Shown here in pieces: positions 21,240-32,512 of a stretch of 64,000 bases of DNA. Each line of letters begins with the position of its first letter. Position 1 is the first letter of the stretch. The DNA lies in contig CM062297.1 of assembly GCA_031216915.1 (NCBI GenBank), positions 534,834,971 to 534,898,970 of the forward strand, read 5' to 3'. The notes beneath the pieces are model-generated. The model did no database searches, was not told where the DNA came from, and was given only the letters and a program-made list of their open reading frames with translations. The DNA is from Pictodentalium vernedei. Taxonomy: Eukaryota > Mollusca > Scaphopoda > Dentaliida > Dentaliidae. Made by a program: the position numbers and the translations under genes.

Positions 21240-22105
21240 AACTGACTTTTGTGCTTTTAAATCTCAGTTTTTAGGATGCCAGACGCAGATCATTGATGAT
21301 TATGGTGGATAAGAGGACAGAATAGGATGATGGAAGGAAGAAACAGTGGTTTTCAATGTTCAGGGCTGTAACTTGATAATTTTTTGACGAAATTATTTCT
21401 TGTTCCCCATTTTCGGGGCATGGCCTGATGTTATCATTCTTCCTAATGATATTGCCACAGTTTGTTAAGTGTTCCTTCCCTATCCTTCCTTGAAGCTCTT
21501 CTGTTAAACTCCCATGCTTTTTGGCTTTTTTATTGAAATTTTTTTATAAATTTCTTGTGAGTTTAACGTTTTTCACAGAATGTTTATTCTGTTTATCCCC
21601 ATGGTTACGTCCTCACCCTAGGGATGTTTAGGCGTTTTTGGTCATGCATCATCCATCCAATGTATCGTATTTTCTTCATACGAAGTTCTTGCTTTGCATC
21701 GGATAGTTTTAAATCTGTTACTGACTTCGGGCCATATTTTTTAGTGCTTGGTGTCTTGTTTCCGGTTTTCATGTGACATTGTTTTCATTGACAACGCTTC
21801 CTTATACATGTAATTTTCCTATGAATTAATCATGTTAGGACTAGTATAAGATAATATTATATTCCGATAGCGTAGCCTTAATTTTTGTAAGTGAAAAAAA
21901 ATTTGTGTCCACACTTGGGCTCTATTGGGATCCATTTGGGCTCATCATTCCCTTTGGGAACTTCAGCTAATGTCAAAATGTTTTCGAAATGTTTTTTATT
22001 TTAAAATCTTTTTCGAATCATTGTTTTGATTAATGTTTTGATGTATCCTTTTCAGTTATTATTGGGAGTGAGTGCGAGTACTGTTGACTTTCATGTTTAT
22101 TTAAA
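21240..22105 (+). other. DIRS-b leader
   Basis: Non-coding leader between ITR and gag. Its first part matches 3330-3620 of copy a. The rest (about 21530-22105) is deleted in copy a and is recognisable, diverged, in copy e (about 54960-55500). No ORF. Confidence 0.75.
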
Positions 22106-23690
22106 ATGAAAGCTTTTTGCTCAAATTGTAACTCAAGGAAGTCTTCCTCAGATTCACATGATTTTTGTGTTAGTTGTAGTCAGTGTACTCTCACTAATTC
22201 CTGTGCAACTTGTGTCAATTGGGATGACAAACATTGGAGACGTGTGTCACAGTACGTTGTTAGCGGCGAGAGGACAATGCCAGTCCTCTCACCACAGAGT
22301 CACTCTAGTTTTCCAGTTTCTATTTCAGAGGAACAAGAACATGGTGATGGTTTCATGACTCCATAAGATAGTGTGCATCCGTCGTCGCATATTGATAGTC
22401 AGTCAGAGCTAGCAGCAAAAGTGTTCCTTAATATTAGACAGGGCAATAAACCACGCTCCAGTGGTTACAAAGCCCTGTCGCCAGCTAGCTCGACCAGTGA
22501 AGCGGTGGGCACCGCGACACCAGGTGTGTCTTGCGGTCGAGGAGAGGAAAAAGGGTAGAGTGAGCACTATAATATCTAAACAGGCTCACCCAGCGATGAT
22601 GGAAAGGAGGAAGCCAGCAAGTTTGGCAGTTAGCTCGGCGAGGTCCGATAGGACCGTGAGCGCGAGGGTCCCCTTTCTTTATCAACAACATCTGGGGCCA
22701 GATGTTGTAGTACAGAACTTGCATCAAACAGAGCTTGCATCCACGCATCCGGTCCGGGACGATCCGTCAAATATACAGCCAGGGTCGACTTTAAGAATGC
22801 TTCTTCTGCAACTATTGAGCACAATGACCGCACCTTGGCTACATGACATCGGATATCCAGCCGGAATCGCCGAGAAAGGACCTGTCTTCGGCTAAAAAGT
22901 CACACCATCCGGTAGCCAGGGAAACGAGGCTTCATTCGTCGGGGCATCCGCAGAAAAGAGCCGTCTTGGACACACGGTCCCAGGAGCAGCTGGCGGCCAA
23001 GCAACAAAAGACCGCTGCTCCTCAGGCATCAGTAACGGACTTGCTGTCGCAGATTGCGCAGCTTATCGCAGCATCCCAGCAAAGTCAGGAGCAACCTACG
23101 GCAGCCTCGTTACACAAGCTGTCCGATGACGCTGGGTCGGTCCAGTCATCTGCGCGCTCAGATGCAGAAGACCGCGAAGACAATCTGATTCCATCGGATG
23201 ACAACATATGGTAATGATGGATTTTATCCATCAATACTTTCCAGAATTTGTTCCAGAGAATCAGACTGCTGCGACCGCTCATAAGAAGCTGCTAGCCTTG
23301 TTAGACGCTGACTATATCCGGTCAAGGGAGGATGTCCTTTCGTTTCCGGTGCAGTCAAAACAACGTCGCTATATTTAATCTTTCAAGTGGAAAGAAAAAA
23401 GGCAGCTTTTTATCTTCATCTTCTGTCCGTATACCGTTTATTGGACCACGTCCATTTAAAACGGTAGGGGAAGATGTACAGAGAGTACCTCTGCGTTTGG
23501 ATGGGCATACTGAGGACCTAAATATGGCCTTACCTCCGTCATTCTCGATTCGCTCGGAAACAATTGAGACGGCAATTTCGTCTAATAGAGCGAATTTAGA
23601 CGCTATGTCTTTTGCAGATCACCTTACGAGAGCTATGGCGCAACGTCTCAATAGGAAGGAATCTGCTTCTGAAGTCGGCGTCAAATAAAC
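22106..23690 (+). pseudogene. gag: DIRS-b gag, broken, with N-terminal Cys cluster
   Basis: The N-terminus (22106-22366) reads MKAFCSNCNSRK and then C-x2-C-x2-C and C-x2-C pairs before a VSQYVVSGERTMP segment. This Cys-rich head is usual in animal DIRS gag proteins and may bind zinc. A TAA ends it at 22364-22366. The frame then shifts repeatedly: 22461-22895, 22843-23214 and 23332-23688 carry successive parts. About 60 bp are missing near 23360 and about 270 bp near 23663 relative to copy a. The conserved core IPFIGPRPFKTVGEDVQRVP is intact at about 23431. Confidence 0.85.
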
Positions 23691-23889
23691 CCACACCAGC
23701 AGAGAATAGTAAGGCAGGAGGTTCAGGACAAATATCATCCAGGGAAACTCCTCGCGAGGATATAGAAGGTCCTCTTATAATTACTTGCAGAATCGTTGAT
23801 TTAGCGACTCAGGTCGGGGGCGTGGGTCTGGCTGAGGCAACCGGTCAAACGCCCCCAAGCCTGGGCTCGAGGCTTATCATGGGGAGGAC

Positions 23890-25293
23890 GTGGTTTCTCC
23901 TCCTGCAGGCCTCGCAGGTCCTACAGGTGATGGTCAGGACCTCTATTGCGTTCCAGTGGGCGGAAGGTTTTCAAGATTCGCGAGAAACTGGATAACTATA
24001 ACAGAAGATCGGTGGGTGAGAAGTGTCGTCTTGGATGGCCTAAAGCTGTCGTTCCGAGCCAAATCACCGCTAAAACGAAGTCCGCAATGGACTCAACTTC
24101 CGCCAAATCCTACAAAAAGAGAGTCTCTCCTTTTGGAGGTAAAGTCTCTCTTGGAAAGGATGCAATAGGTCGTAGAGAACCAAGAGTCACTAGGTTTCTG
24201 CAGTCACCTGTTCCGCGTACCAAAGCCAGACGGCTCGTTCCGACTGGTAATAGACTAATGGGCTGGATAAACAAGCTTATCGTAGCTCCAAAGTTCTATA
24301 TGGAGACCATTCGGTCAGTAAGGGCGAGCATACGAGTGAACGACTATGCGGCAAGCATAGAACTAAAAGATGCGAACTTTCATGTCATGGTTCATCCGGC
24401 ATTCAGAAAGTACCCGTGGTTCGCCGTTCAGGGGACAGTATATCAGTTCCGAGCAATGTGCTTCAGCCTAAATCTAGCTCTCTGGGTGTTCACTCGAATA
24501 ATGAACTCGGTAATGCCTTATTTCTGAGCTCATTCGTCTGCGGTAACGTCGGCTTACTTTGACAACATTCTTCAGAGGTACAGCAACAAAAATACTCTTC
24601 AGAACGATGTTCAGAGTCTGCTATTGTTACTCTGACGTCTCGGTTTCATCGTAAACGAGAAGAAGTTGGATCTAGCTCCGTCCAAGTCATTCATTCACTT
24701 GGGGATGAGCTTCGAGACTCACAACAATCTGGTTCGTCTGCCGTTATCCAGAGCGAAATTAGTCAGTTGTTATGCTCACTTTTGTCTACACTACACACAT
24801 TAACAGCAAGGGAATTTATGCGACTGATGGGGTTGTGCGGAGCGGCCGCAGACCTGATTTCGATGGGTCGCCTACGCACACGTCCTCTCCAGATATTCTT
24901 TCTCAGAACTGGAGTGTGAAGACGCATTCGCTCGAGACCAATATTGTTTTAACAGACCAAGTAAAACAAAACGTTCAGATTTGGACAGATATTCAGTGGT
25001 TAACTCAGGGAGTTCCGCTGCAACTGCCGGATCCAGCTTTCACGATTATGACAGATGCGAGTCAGACGGGCTGGGGCACGACCATGAATCTGACAGACTC
25101 GAACTGCCAGGGTCTTTGGAACCCAGTGTTCCTAGGAAAGCACATAATCATCAAGGAAATGATGTCAGTATGGCTAGCGCTACAACAATTCTTTCACATT
25201 ATAGAGAATGCTCATGTTCAAATATTGTCGGACAACTCGACAGTAGTAGCATATATAATGGAGGCACTCATTCGATTCCATTATACGAACTAA
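23890..25293 (+). pseudogene. pol: DIRS-b reverse transcriptase and RNase H, broken
   Basis: The N-terminal RT is in frame at 23890-24168 and continues after a shift to 24527. Motif A reads SIELKDANFHV, with the catalytic Asp replaced by Glu and Tyr by Asn. Motif B reads FRAMCFSLNLALWVF. A TGA follows at about 24526, and motif C further on reads YFDNI instead of YLDD. RNase H (24772-25293) has TDASQTGWGTT, IIKEMMSVWLALQQF and ILSDNSTVVAYI, then shifts frame where about ten bases are lost near 25258. Damage differs from copy a, so the two decayed independently. Confidence 0.9.
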
Positions 25294-25998
25294 CGGAAAG
25301 AATTCTTCTATTTGTCTTGGAACATCAAGTTCATCTATCTATCCGTCATATACCGGGTCGTCTGAACGTACTAGCAGACTCGCTCTCTCGGAAAGGTAAC
25401 CTGTTGCCTTCAGAATGGACTCTCAACAAGCGAGTGTTGAGACAGATTTGCTACCAGTGGAACCAACCTATGATAGATTTATTAGCGACACACCTCAACA
25501 ATCAGTTGCAGACTTACGTGTCGCCATGCCCAGATCCTCGGGCGTATGCAGTAGACGCTCTCTCAATTTCATGAGATGGAATAATAGGATACGCGTATCC
25601 TCCAACTCCATTAATTCAACAGATCTTGTTAAAGATCAAGCAATCTCATTGCAAGATTCTGTAAGTAGCATCTCTGTCGTCACAGAAACCATGGATCAAT
25701 CTTCTCAGGTGTCTGTTATGGGACATTCCCTGGAAGCTTCCTCAACAGGAGGACCTTTTTTATCAGGGGAAGTCACGCACACTGCATCACAACCCGCAAG
25801 GTCTCAACCTTCACGTATTTCCGTTGTGTGGTCCTTCTTGCACGGCAAGCGTTTTACAGGACAAGCAGTGGACGCAATTTCTAACTGTAGGCGGATCTCC
25901 TCTTCGCTGAATTACGCAGCAAAGTGGAGGGTTTTCTTCTGTTGCTGTAAGGATCAGTCGATAGTCGTTTATGATCCATCCATACCTGACATTGCAAA
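25294..25998 (+). pseudogene. DIRS-b methyltransferase-like domain and truncated recombinase
   Basis: PMIDLLATHLNNQLQTYVSP and DPRAYAVDALSIS are readable to 25574; a TGA then replaces Trp. The remaining segment matches copy a 7130-7400. The recombinase N-terminus (SSLNYAAKWRVFF, DPSIPDIA) begins at about 25862 and ends at the truncation point near 25998, before any catalytic residue. Confidence 0.85.
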
Positions 25999-26842
25999 TC
26001 CTCATTTAATGTTGATCAGGTTGTAAACATGGCCACAATTGCGGCTTATATTTACTATAGAAACCCTATGGGAAATCACATTTTCATCTTCTTCTCTGGA
26101 ACTACTGAGGCTATGTGAAAACAAACCTGGTAGGGATAGTCTATGGGAGGTCCTCTACAAACGATCCTCATTTTGTTCCCATGGGTTCAAAAACATGGCC
26201 ACCAGAGGCATTCTTTGATTCGGATTTGTGGATTTTCAAAAATCTTTTTTGAAACTCCCAGGTCAAATGTTTTGATACTTCACATAAATGATGACTGGTA
26301 CCCCCTCTACCAACGATCCTCATTTAATGTTGATCGGGTTGTAAACATGGCCACAATTGCAGCTTATAGTTACTATAGAAACCCTATGGGAAATCACATT
26401 TTCATCTTCTTCTCTGAAACTACTGAGCCGACATGAAAACAAACCTGGCAGGGATAGTCTGTGGGATCTCCTCCACAAACAGTCCTCATTTTGTTCCCAT
26501 GCATTTGAAAACATGGCCGCCGCTAGAGGCATTCTTTGATTGTGATTGGTGGATTTTGATAAATCTTCTCCTCTGAAACCACAGGGTCAAATGTTTTGAA
26601 ACTTTACATGGTTGATGACTGGGACCCCCTCTACCAACGATCCTCATTTAATGTTGATTGGGTTGTAAACCTGGCCACAATTGTGGCTGAAGGTTACTAT
26701 AGAAACCCTATGGGAAATCACATTTTTATTTTCTTCTCTGGAACATCTGAGCCGACGTGAACCAAACCTGGCAGGGATAGTCTATGGGAGGTCTTCTACA
26801 CATGCTCCTCATTTTTGTTACTTTTCTATACTATACAACACC
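25999..26842 (+). mobile_element. HINE-like element D, right part of the array
   Basis: About two and a half 313 bp monomers with ATCCTCATTTAATGTTGAT, GTAAACATGGCCACAATTG, CTATAGAAACCCTATGGGAA and GGCATTCTTTGATT. The array continues from 20401, so DIRS-b lies within it. No 3' hairpin is seen before the sequence becomes unique at about 26842. Confidence 0.75.
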
Positions 26843-26957
26843 TTTGTTGAAAGTTAAAAATAAAAAAAAAAAGAAAGAAAGGTTATCACCAGACTTTTAG
26901 TCTATTTTTTGAAGGTCAATGCATTACACGTTTTTACTGTTGTAAATTCATTTCCAG

Positions 26958-27028
26958 GCAGCTACAAGAGAAGTAGAAAAAGACTTCCAGTCTGTGTACT
27001 CTAGACTAGTACTCTGCAAGACTTATAG
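26958..27028 (+). CDS. internal exon of the same host gene, possibly RUN-domain protein
   Basis: Acceptor ATTCATTTCCAG ends at 26957 and donor GTAACT begins at 27029. The 71 bp exon is open in phase 0 (AATREVEKDF, then VYSRLVLCKTY) and leaves phase 2. It follows in frame from the phase 0 end of the exon at 10700-10793 (…WLFIEE), which strongly suggests consecutive exons of one gene across a 16.2 kb intron made almost entirely of transposons. The peptide looks like conserved helical protein and matches no repeat in the window. Family assignment (RUN-domain) is tentative. Confidence 0.7.
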
Positions 27029-27706
27029 GTAACTATTTTGATTGCCTGCTTTATTGTCACAATTATTTTATGGCTACCATTGGCATCCAGTTGAATTTTT
27101 CCTTCTGTTTACGATACTTGAGTTTTGGATAACATGTGCTTGCTTTGTGGTTAATCTACCAAGTGCCCATACCATCAAGGTTCAAATTGTGATTGTCATT
27201 CATGCAATAATTTTTTTTTTCTTGTACATGTTTTGGATACCATGAGGGAACCTGTTTATGTTTGTTATTATATGTAAAGTATTCTTAAAATGAAGTATTC
27301 TCTTTCCTCACCAAAATTAAAGGATATTACTAATAACAGTAATCAACATATTTTTCTTTACACCATACACCAAAATTAAAGAATATTACTAATAACAGTA
27401 ATCAACATATTTTTCTTTACACCATACACATACCACAACATATTAGCATTGTAACCAATGTTCATGTATCAAGACAGTCACCAAAATAAGCTTTAAGGAA
27501 TTGAAAAACTCCTTTAAAAAATTATGCAATGATTTTTGGTGAAATGTACGTAAGATAAACATTCTTGGAGGATCCTTTTAAATCAGACTAGACGTATGAA
27601 TAGAGTAAGCCTCTTTGGAAAGGCGTGGTTATAGAAACAGGCCTTTAGATTACCCCAATTTCACACTATTTACAGGTGCACCCAAATTAGAGAAGATGTG
27701 AAGACA
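27029..27706 (+). other. intron with a 59 bp tandem duplication
   Basis: AT-rich intron. A 59 bp unit beginning CCAAAATTAAAG is present twice in direct tandem (27311-27369 and 27370-27428) with about one difference, so the duplication is recent. No further exon of the host gene is recognisable here. Confidence 0.7.
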
Positions 27707-28234
27707 TCAAGAAAAATACACAAATTTTGCAATCCTCTCGTAATCTTTATAGGGTTTGTTATTGACAGCAACGAAATGGGCTATTTGAAATTTCATAACC
27801 AATTGTCTGTACTGATATTTATTGAGCTTCTGAATGGACTCCTTTATTGTTAGCTGACCAGTCTGCATTGAATTGCTAGTATTAACGGACCCAGTTTGCG
27901 AATCTGTCATAAATGTACTGTACGTGTCATCACCAGATGCACAAGCCACACTGTCCGAACGTTTTCTCATCAATGCAGTGTTGTGGCCATTGGATTGAAT
28001 ATGCGTAATGACATTGCACTTTTTGATGGTATTCGTCCCGGTGACCCATCTGTTGTTTTTTTCTAAAACCCGTCCTTTGTGGTGTGGGTTAAAAATGGAC
28101 TGTCCCTTGGTCGATCCATACACCTCCCTGCATACTGTGCAATAAATTGATTTAACGGTTTCATCATCATCCTCCGTCTCATATCCAACACCAAGTCCCC
28201 ACGATTCAACTGTTTTTTTCTTCACCCCCGGCAT
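27707..28234 (-). CDS. coding exon of a zinc-finger/hAT-derived gene (ZNF862-like)
   Basis: The minus-strand ORF starts at ATG 28234 (MPGVKKKTVESWGLGVGY) and runs open for about 170 codons to near 27718, where a GT is available as donor. It contains a zinc-finger-like YCTVCREVY, then a spaced H-x5-H in HIQSNGHNTAL, an acidic/Ser-rich linker and an amphipathic region (IKESIQKLNKYQYRQLVMKF, then FVAVNNKPYKDYERIAKF). That order matches the N-terminus of ZNF862-like proteins, a large invertebrate family related to hAT transposases. It is antisense within an intron of the RUN-like gene. No downstream hAT dimerisation domain lies in the window on this strand, so it is a first coding exon, a fragment or a young pseudogene. 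Confidence 0.65.
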   Translation of the reverse strand: MPGVKKKTVESWGLGVGYETEDDDETVKSIYCTVCREVYGSTKGQSIFNPHHKGRVLEKNNRWVTGTNTIKKCNVITHIQSNGHNTALMRKRSDSVACASGDDTYSTFMTDSQTGSVNTSNSMQTGQLTIKESIQKLNKYQYRQLVMKFQIAHFVAVNNKPYKDYERIAKFVYFS

Positions 28235-30167
28235 TTTGTTTTTTTTGTAAACACAACCCAACTGACTTGACCCGGGAGTTCAAACCCACGCGCTTCGCGA
28301 AACTACGAACTGGGACAGCACATCACGTGCATACCGCTGGTCGTGATGGGTGCAGATATGATAAACAAAAATCTGGGAGCTCATTTTTAACTGCACCGTG
28401 TGACCTTTCTGTGTTCAGTGTCAGTAAAATGGTCAACCAGTTACAAGTTGGATGAAGGCCCTATACATTTTGTCTGGGTGTAGGGGGGTGGGGGGGGGGG
28501 GGGAGAGTATGTATTCAGTAAGCTTGGTGAGAAGCAAGGTTGATTCTCTTCATTTGATGTTGCATTGGCAAGAATTGAAATCTCCTGAAGACACGTCTCA
28601 AGAGATGCAGCCCAGGTAGGAAAGGTATTCGTGACAATGATAGTGTGATACCTGCTCGGGGCATGCAGCATTTGAAAAATTAAAGTTTCCAGAATCTGAA
28701 TGAATCTAAGACCATTCATAATTTCCAACCTTACTAATATTGCCTTAAAATTGAAGGCAGTCTTGTGTAGTTAATAGAAATACCCCAAAATTTTGGATGT
28801 GAATGACAATGTCCCTGCGTAACCACACAACGCATTTGAAAGCGCACCGGGAGCACTTGAGGGGGGGGGGGGGGGCAGACCTATCGAAAAGGCATTTCAT
28901 ATTTTTTCAGCCTAGCAAATAACCCATTTTTCCATAATTTGAAAAAGGGCAATCCTTTTACCCTCTCGCCCCCATCGGCTGAATGGGGGGGGGGGGGGGG
29001 GGGGGGGCAGCAGCTTCCACTGACCTGGCGCCCCTGCAGCCAGATCAACAGTGAGCCTGAGTGAGCGAGATTTACACATGTGATGGGAAACTGCAGGCCA
29101 TGTTAGGTCTTTTAGCCTTACCTGTACTTGGGTGCTATCCAAACTTAAGCTGAAAAGAAATACATAATTTAGGCCTAACTGTTCCAGTTGATAAAATGGG
29201 GCGTCATTAATACTGAATCTGGTGTCCAGCGTTGGCTTCTATACTTCACGTCGTGCTCAACGCAATGTGCAGCAGGTCAACCTCTTTTGTTGACGCACAC
29301 ATACATATATATTTCATCAAGATGCGAAACGGGTGAGACGGAACTGTATCACTATTCAATTTATGACTCATTTTCATATAAACTAACCAGTTATTGGAAT
29401 ATTATTATTTATTAAATTGGGTAAATTTGGCATTGTGTCAGAAACACAATGCGGACATGTGCACAGTTGCAGCTCAGAGCTGAAAAAAGACGTTTTCGCG
29501 ACATTACCTTATACCAACGTCGCACTTTCTTATCTTGGTCACCCTGTTCATTCACAATTCACGCTAAATACATACACTGACATTAGCTGCTTATTTTTTT
29601 TTATTCAAGGTATATTTTTCTCCAAACCGAGGTAAGTGACTGTCAACAAAAAACATAATATGCAAAGTCGGGGAAGCATTTTTGTTGGATGAATCAACGC
29701 AACACACGACTTGCTTCACTCATTAGCATTCGGCCCTCAGATTTTACACAGGTCTGTCACTACGAGTACGACGGCAATTGTGTGCCATCGCAAAACTGTA
29801 CAACGACGGCATTTTGCGATGGCTTTGCCATTTGCCGTTGCCAATTTCAAGGGCTGAATTTCCATCATAATATGGCAATAGAAACACAAAGAAAGGCATG
29901 GCAATAAAACATAATATGATAAGGTTGTTATTTCTGGTTTTAATGCACCCAAATTAGTCGTAAATAAATGAATTTAAAGGCCTGAATTAGAAATTTTTCC
30001 CAAAAGCTGTCCAGTTGCTGATATAATCAGTGAGGAGAAAATAAAGAGAAATGTTTTCATTCCTCTGCTTTAGCAATCTGTCTGCTTGTCCATGTGTGCG
30101 GGTATGTATGTGTCCATTCACCATCCATAACTTTTATCCATAATATTTTTATCTGGATATTTTTTAT
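28235..30167. other. no gene recognised; several G-runs
   Basis: Unique-looking intron/intergenic sequence. It contains G-runs around 28485-28503, 28861-28876 and 28985-29007. On the minus strand CAG|GTAAGG at 29124/29121 is a good donor consensus, which could end an upstream non-coding exon of the ZNF862-like gene, but nothing else supports this. A minus ORF at 28441-28728 is of unknown meaning. Confidence 0.5.
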
Positions 30168-31243
30168 TGTCTCCCGCTTTTTTAAAAAAAAGGGAGATAT
30201 TAAATTTGGGGTGTCCTTCCGTCCTTCCATCCTTCCGTCCTTCTGTTTTTTTCATTTCCAGACTCTAACTTTCCTTACAGTGACCGGATTTCGATGAAAT
30301 TTGGGTAGTAGATCACTTTCATCAATTGTGGGTCCAAGTTCGAACATGGGCATTTTCTGCATATTTAATTAGGTTGCTGAAATTTGATTGGCTGACGGTT
30401 TCCAGACTCTAACTTTCCTTAAAATCAACCGATTTCGGTGAAATTTCATATATGGATTACTTTTATCAATACCTAGATCAAGTTCGTATGTGGGAAATTT
30501 TGTACCGAAAATCTGTCCGTCTGCCTGTCCGTCTTCCCTGTGCGTCAACGCACCTCGGACTAAAAGCCATATTTATGAACTGATCTTCTCAAAACTTCTT
30601 GGGTATCTTTGTTATCGTTGTGAGACCAGAATATGTGTTTTGGGGTTTGGTCCAAAATTCAAGATGGCCGCCACAGCCATTTTGTTCCGAAATTGGGAGT
30701 AATCAGTTTTTTGTACAGAACTTCTATATGAAAGTTCGGATTTGAATAAATTTTTGTAGGAATGTTTAGTAACATGCAATACATCACATATAATACAGGT
30801 TTTGTTCTCGTGCACAGTAAGTGCAGACCTTCCGTGTTTTTCGTTTCCAGACTCTAACTTTTCTTACAGTCAGTCGATTTTGATGAAATTTGGGTAGTAG
30901 ATCACTTTCATCAATTGTGGGGCCAAGTTCGAATATGGGCATTTTCCGTGCATATTTAATTAGGTTGCTTAAATTTGATTGGCTGACAGTTTCCAGACTC
31001 TAACTTTCCTTAAAATCAACCGATTCCGATTAAAAAAAGAGAGATATTAAATTTGGGGTGTACTTCCATCCTTCCGTCCTTACTTTACTTGCTTTGACAG
31101 TGACCTTCGTGAAAATAAATCTGATAACTACTGTCTGAAGCACTGTATGTTTTGTCTCTTCTAAATAACTTCCCCTTGCAACTCAACTATATTCCACTGG
31201 ATGCATTAATAGCCCTTGAAACTGCTGCCCAACGGGAGACATG
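30168..31243 (+). mobile_element. HINE-like element E
   Basis: The left end TGTCTCCCGCTTTTTT with AAAGGGAGATA is matched by the inverted right end AACGGGAGACA (31231-31241). A CCTTCCGTCC leader is followed by units with CCAGACTCTAACTTTCCTTA and TTGATTGGCTGACGG. The middle (30540-30830) carries a monomer of the element F array (AAGATGGCCGCC, CATTTTGT, GGAATGTTTAGTAACATG), so the core is a mixture of families. Confidence 0.65.
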
Positions 31244-31330
31244 AATTCACTGAATTTGCTTGTTTTTTCTGTGCTGAATAACTGTGATATGAACTTACAC
31301 ATATCATTATGTCACCTGGCTGCATCTTTT

Positions 31331-31452
31331 TAGCTCAAGGGGAGCTTTACTAATCACTTTCCGTCCATCGTTCATCGTCCGTCCGGCTTTACATAATCGA
31401 CTTCTTCTAACAAACTACAAAATTCAACAAAATTTGCTGTGCATGTCAAAGT
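31331..31452 (+). mobile_element. HINE-A 5' end fragment
   Basis: TTAGCTCAAGGGGAGCTTTA with TCCGTCCATCG and CTAACAAACTACAAAATTC matches the first 120 bp of HINE-A copy 4 (46586-46710). It ends where DIRS-c begins. Confidence 0.7.
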
Positions 31453-31513
31453 TATCAAGGGCCAAACACAAATGTTGAACCCCCCCCCCAATCCCCAAAA
31501 TTTGCTTGCAAAA

Positions 31514-32512
31514 CAGGGGGGGGGGGGGGGTCTGGAAAAAAGTCCCATACACGAGGCTGAAAAAAAAATTTTCCGCCCCAACGCCACCCACCACCCCATT
31601 TTGAGGAGGAAAAATTTTTTTTTCCTTTTCTGAGAGGGGACCCACCCCCTAGTATCACCAAAAACCCGCGTTTTACACAACTTTTTCCTAGGTTTCAAAT
31701 GTAATTATACTTCCATTTAATTAACCTGATACATTCCCTGTAGCTGCTTGTTTAAATCAGCTTTAACCCTTTAACCAAGACAGGAATAAAATGATACTTT
31801 CAAATACCAAGGATTTTTTTCATTTTTTGTCTTAAAAAGATAGCTTATGATCCCTCATTGTAACAAGCTTGACAAGCTAGTTTCAATAGGACTGATAAGC
31901 TATGTTTTTGAGACACAAAACTGCACATAAAAGGAAATGTAAAACAAATCTGGATTTTCTTTGTATATAGCTTTGGCCGCTTATGATTGATAGTTTGAGT
32001 AAAAGCTGGTAAAGGGTTAAACTTTAATACTCTGAGATGTTTGTCTTTGTATGAAATGTCATTCAGTCTTGAGTTTCTAATAGATTTTTCTTATTTTCTA
32101 AGGAGTAACTATAATCAATAATGTCTGACCAAACTGATGTGCCGAAGAAGACAAAATCAACGTTAACTCTCAAATGATAAAACATTTAGTTCAAACTGAC
32201 AAAAATCCTGGTCAAGCCGACTGCTGTTCTTATTCATGAAAATTGCCATTATTGAACAATATTTGTGTTTCAACACATATAGGGTAGTTATTAGGCCACC
32301 CCACCCTCCCCTTGATTTTCATTTATCATTTATGAGGTTATTGCTCTGGCTGCCCCTCTGCATATAGTATAAGTGTCAAATATTGTTTTATATCAGATTT
32401 AAAATACAAAATAAGCATTATTTCATTGCAAGGAAAAAAGTCACTTTTTTCTCAGGCAGACCACCCACCCACCCCGGCCTCGTGTATAGGAAATTTTTCA
32501 AGACCCCCCCTG
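31514..32512. mobile_element. TIR element, 999 bp, CAGGGG termini
   Basis: Left end CAGGGGGG...TCTGGAAAAA and CATACACGAGGC; right end GCCTCGTGTATAGG...AAGACCCCCCCTG. TGCAAAA is duplicated on both sides (31507-31513 and 32513-32519), extending to 8 bp if one terminal C is shared. The length of duplication and CAGGG ends suggest a hAT relative. The interior holds a piggyBac-like MITE (31767-32016) and a small reading frame MSDQTDVPKKTKSTLTLK (about 32120) behind an acceptor-like TTTTCTAAG. Confidence 0.85.
31767..32016. mobile_element. piggyBac-like MITE 3, nested
   Basis: TTAA at 31763-31766 and 32017-32020 flank CCCTTTAACCA and TGGTAAAGGG. It lies inside the 999 bp TIR element, itself inside DIRS-c, giving a three-level nest. 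No ORF. Confidence 0.8.

Larger units (their letters stand above)
20402..25998 (+). mobile_element. DIRS-type retrotransposon, copy b, 3' truncated
   Basis: The left end ATTCTTACACAATAACC matches the start of copy a, and the ITR continues around a nested 600 bp MITE (20446-21045) to about 21210. It contains the leader, the gag N-terminus missing from copy a, gag, RT, RNase H, methyltransferase-like domain and the first part of the recombinase. It stops abruptly at about 25998, where DIRS sequence joins the element D array. The right ITR and internal complementary region are absent. Several deletions (for example near 23360 and 23663) and frameshifts break the coding frames. Confidence 0.9.

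Noticed and set aside
22485..22833. Minus-strand ORFs over gag
   Set aside because: They are shadows of the plus-strand gag frame with no domain features.
28441..28728. 95-codon minus-strand ORF with a proline run
   Set aside because: The proline run is the G tract read backwards. There are no recognisable domains or splice sites, though I cannot exclude an unknown exon.
29689..29907. 72-codon ORF with several cysteines
   Set aside because: The sequence contains an imperfect palindrome (GCCATCGCAAAA...TTTTGCGATGGC), which explains repeated codons. There is no other coding signal.
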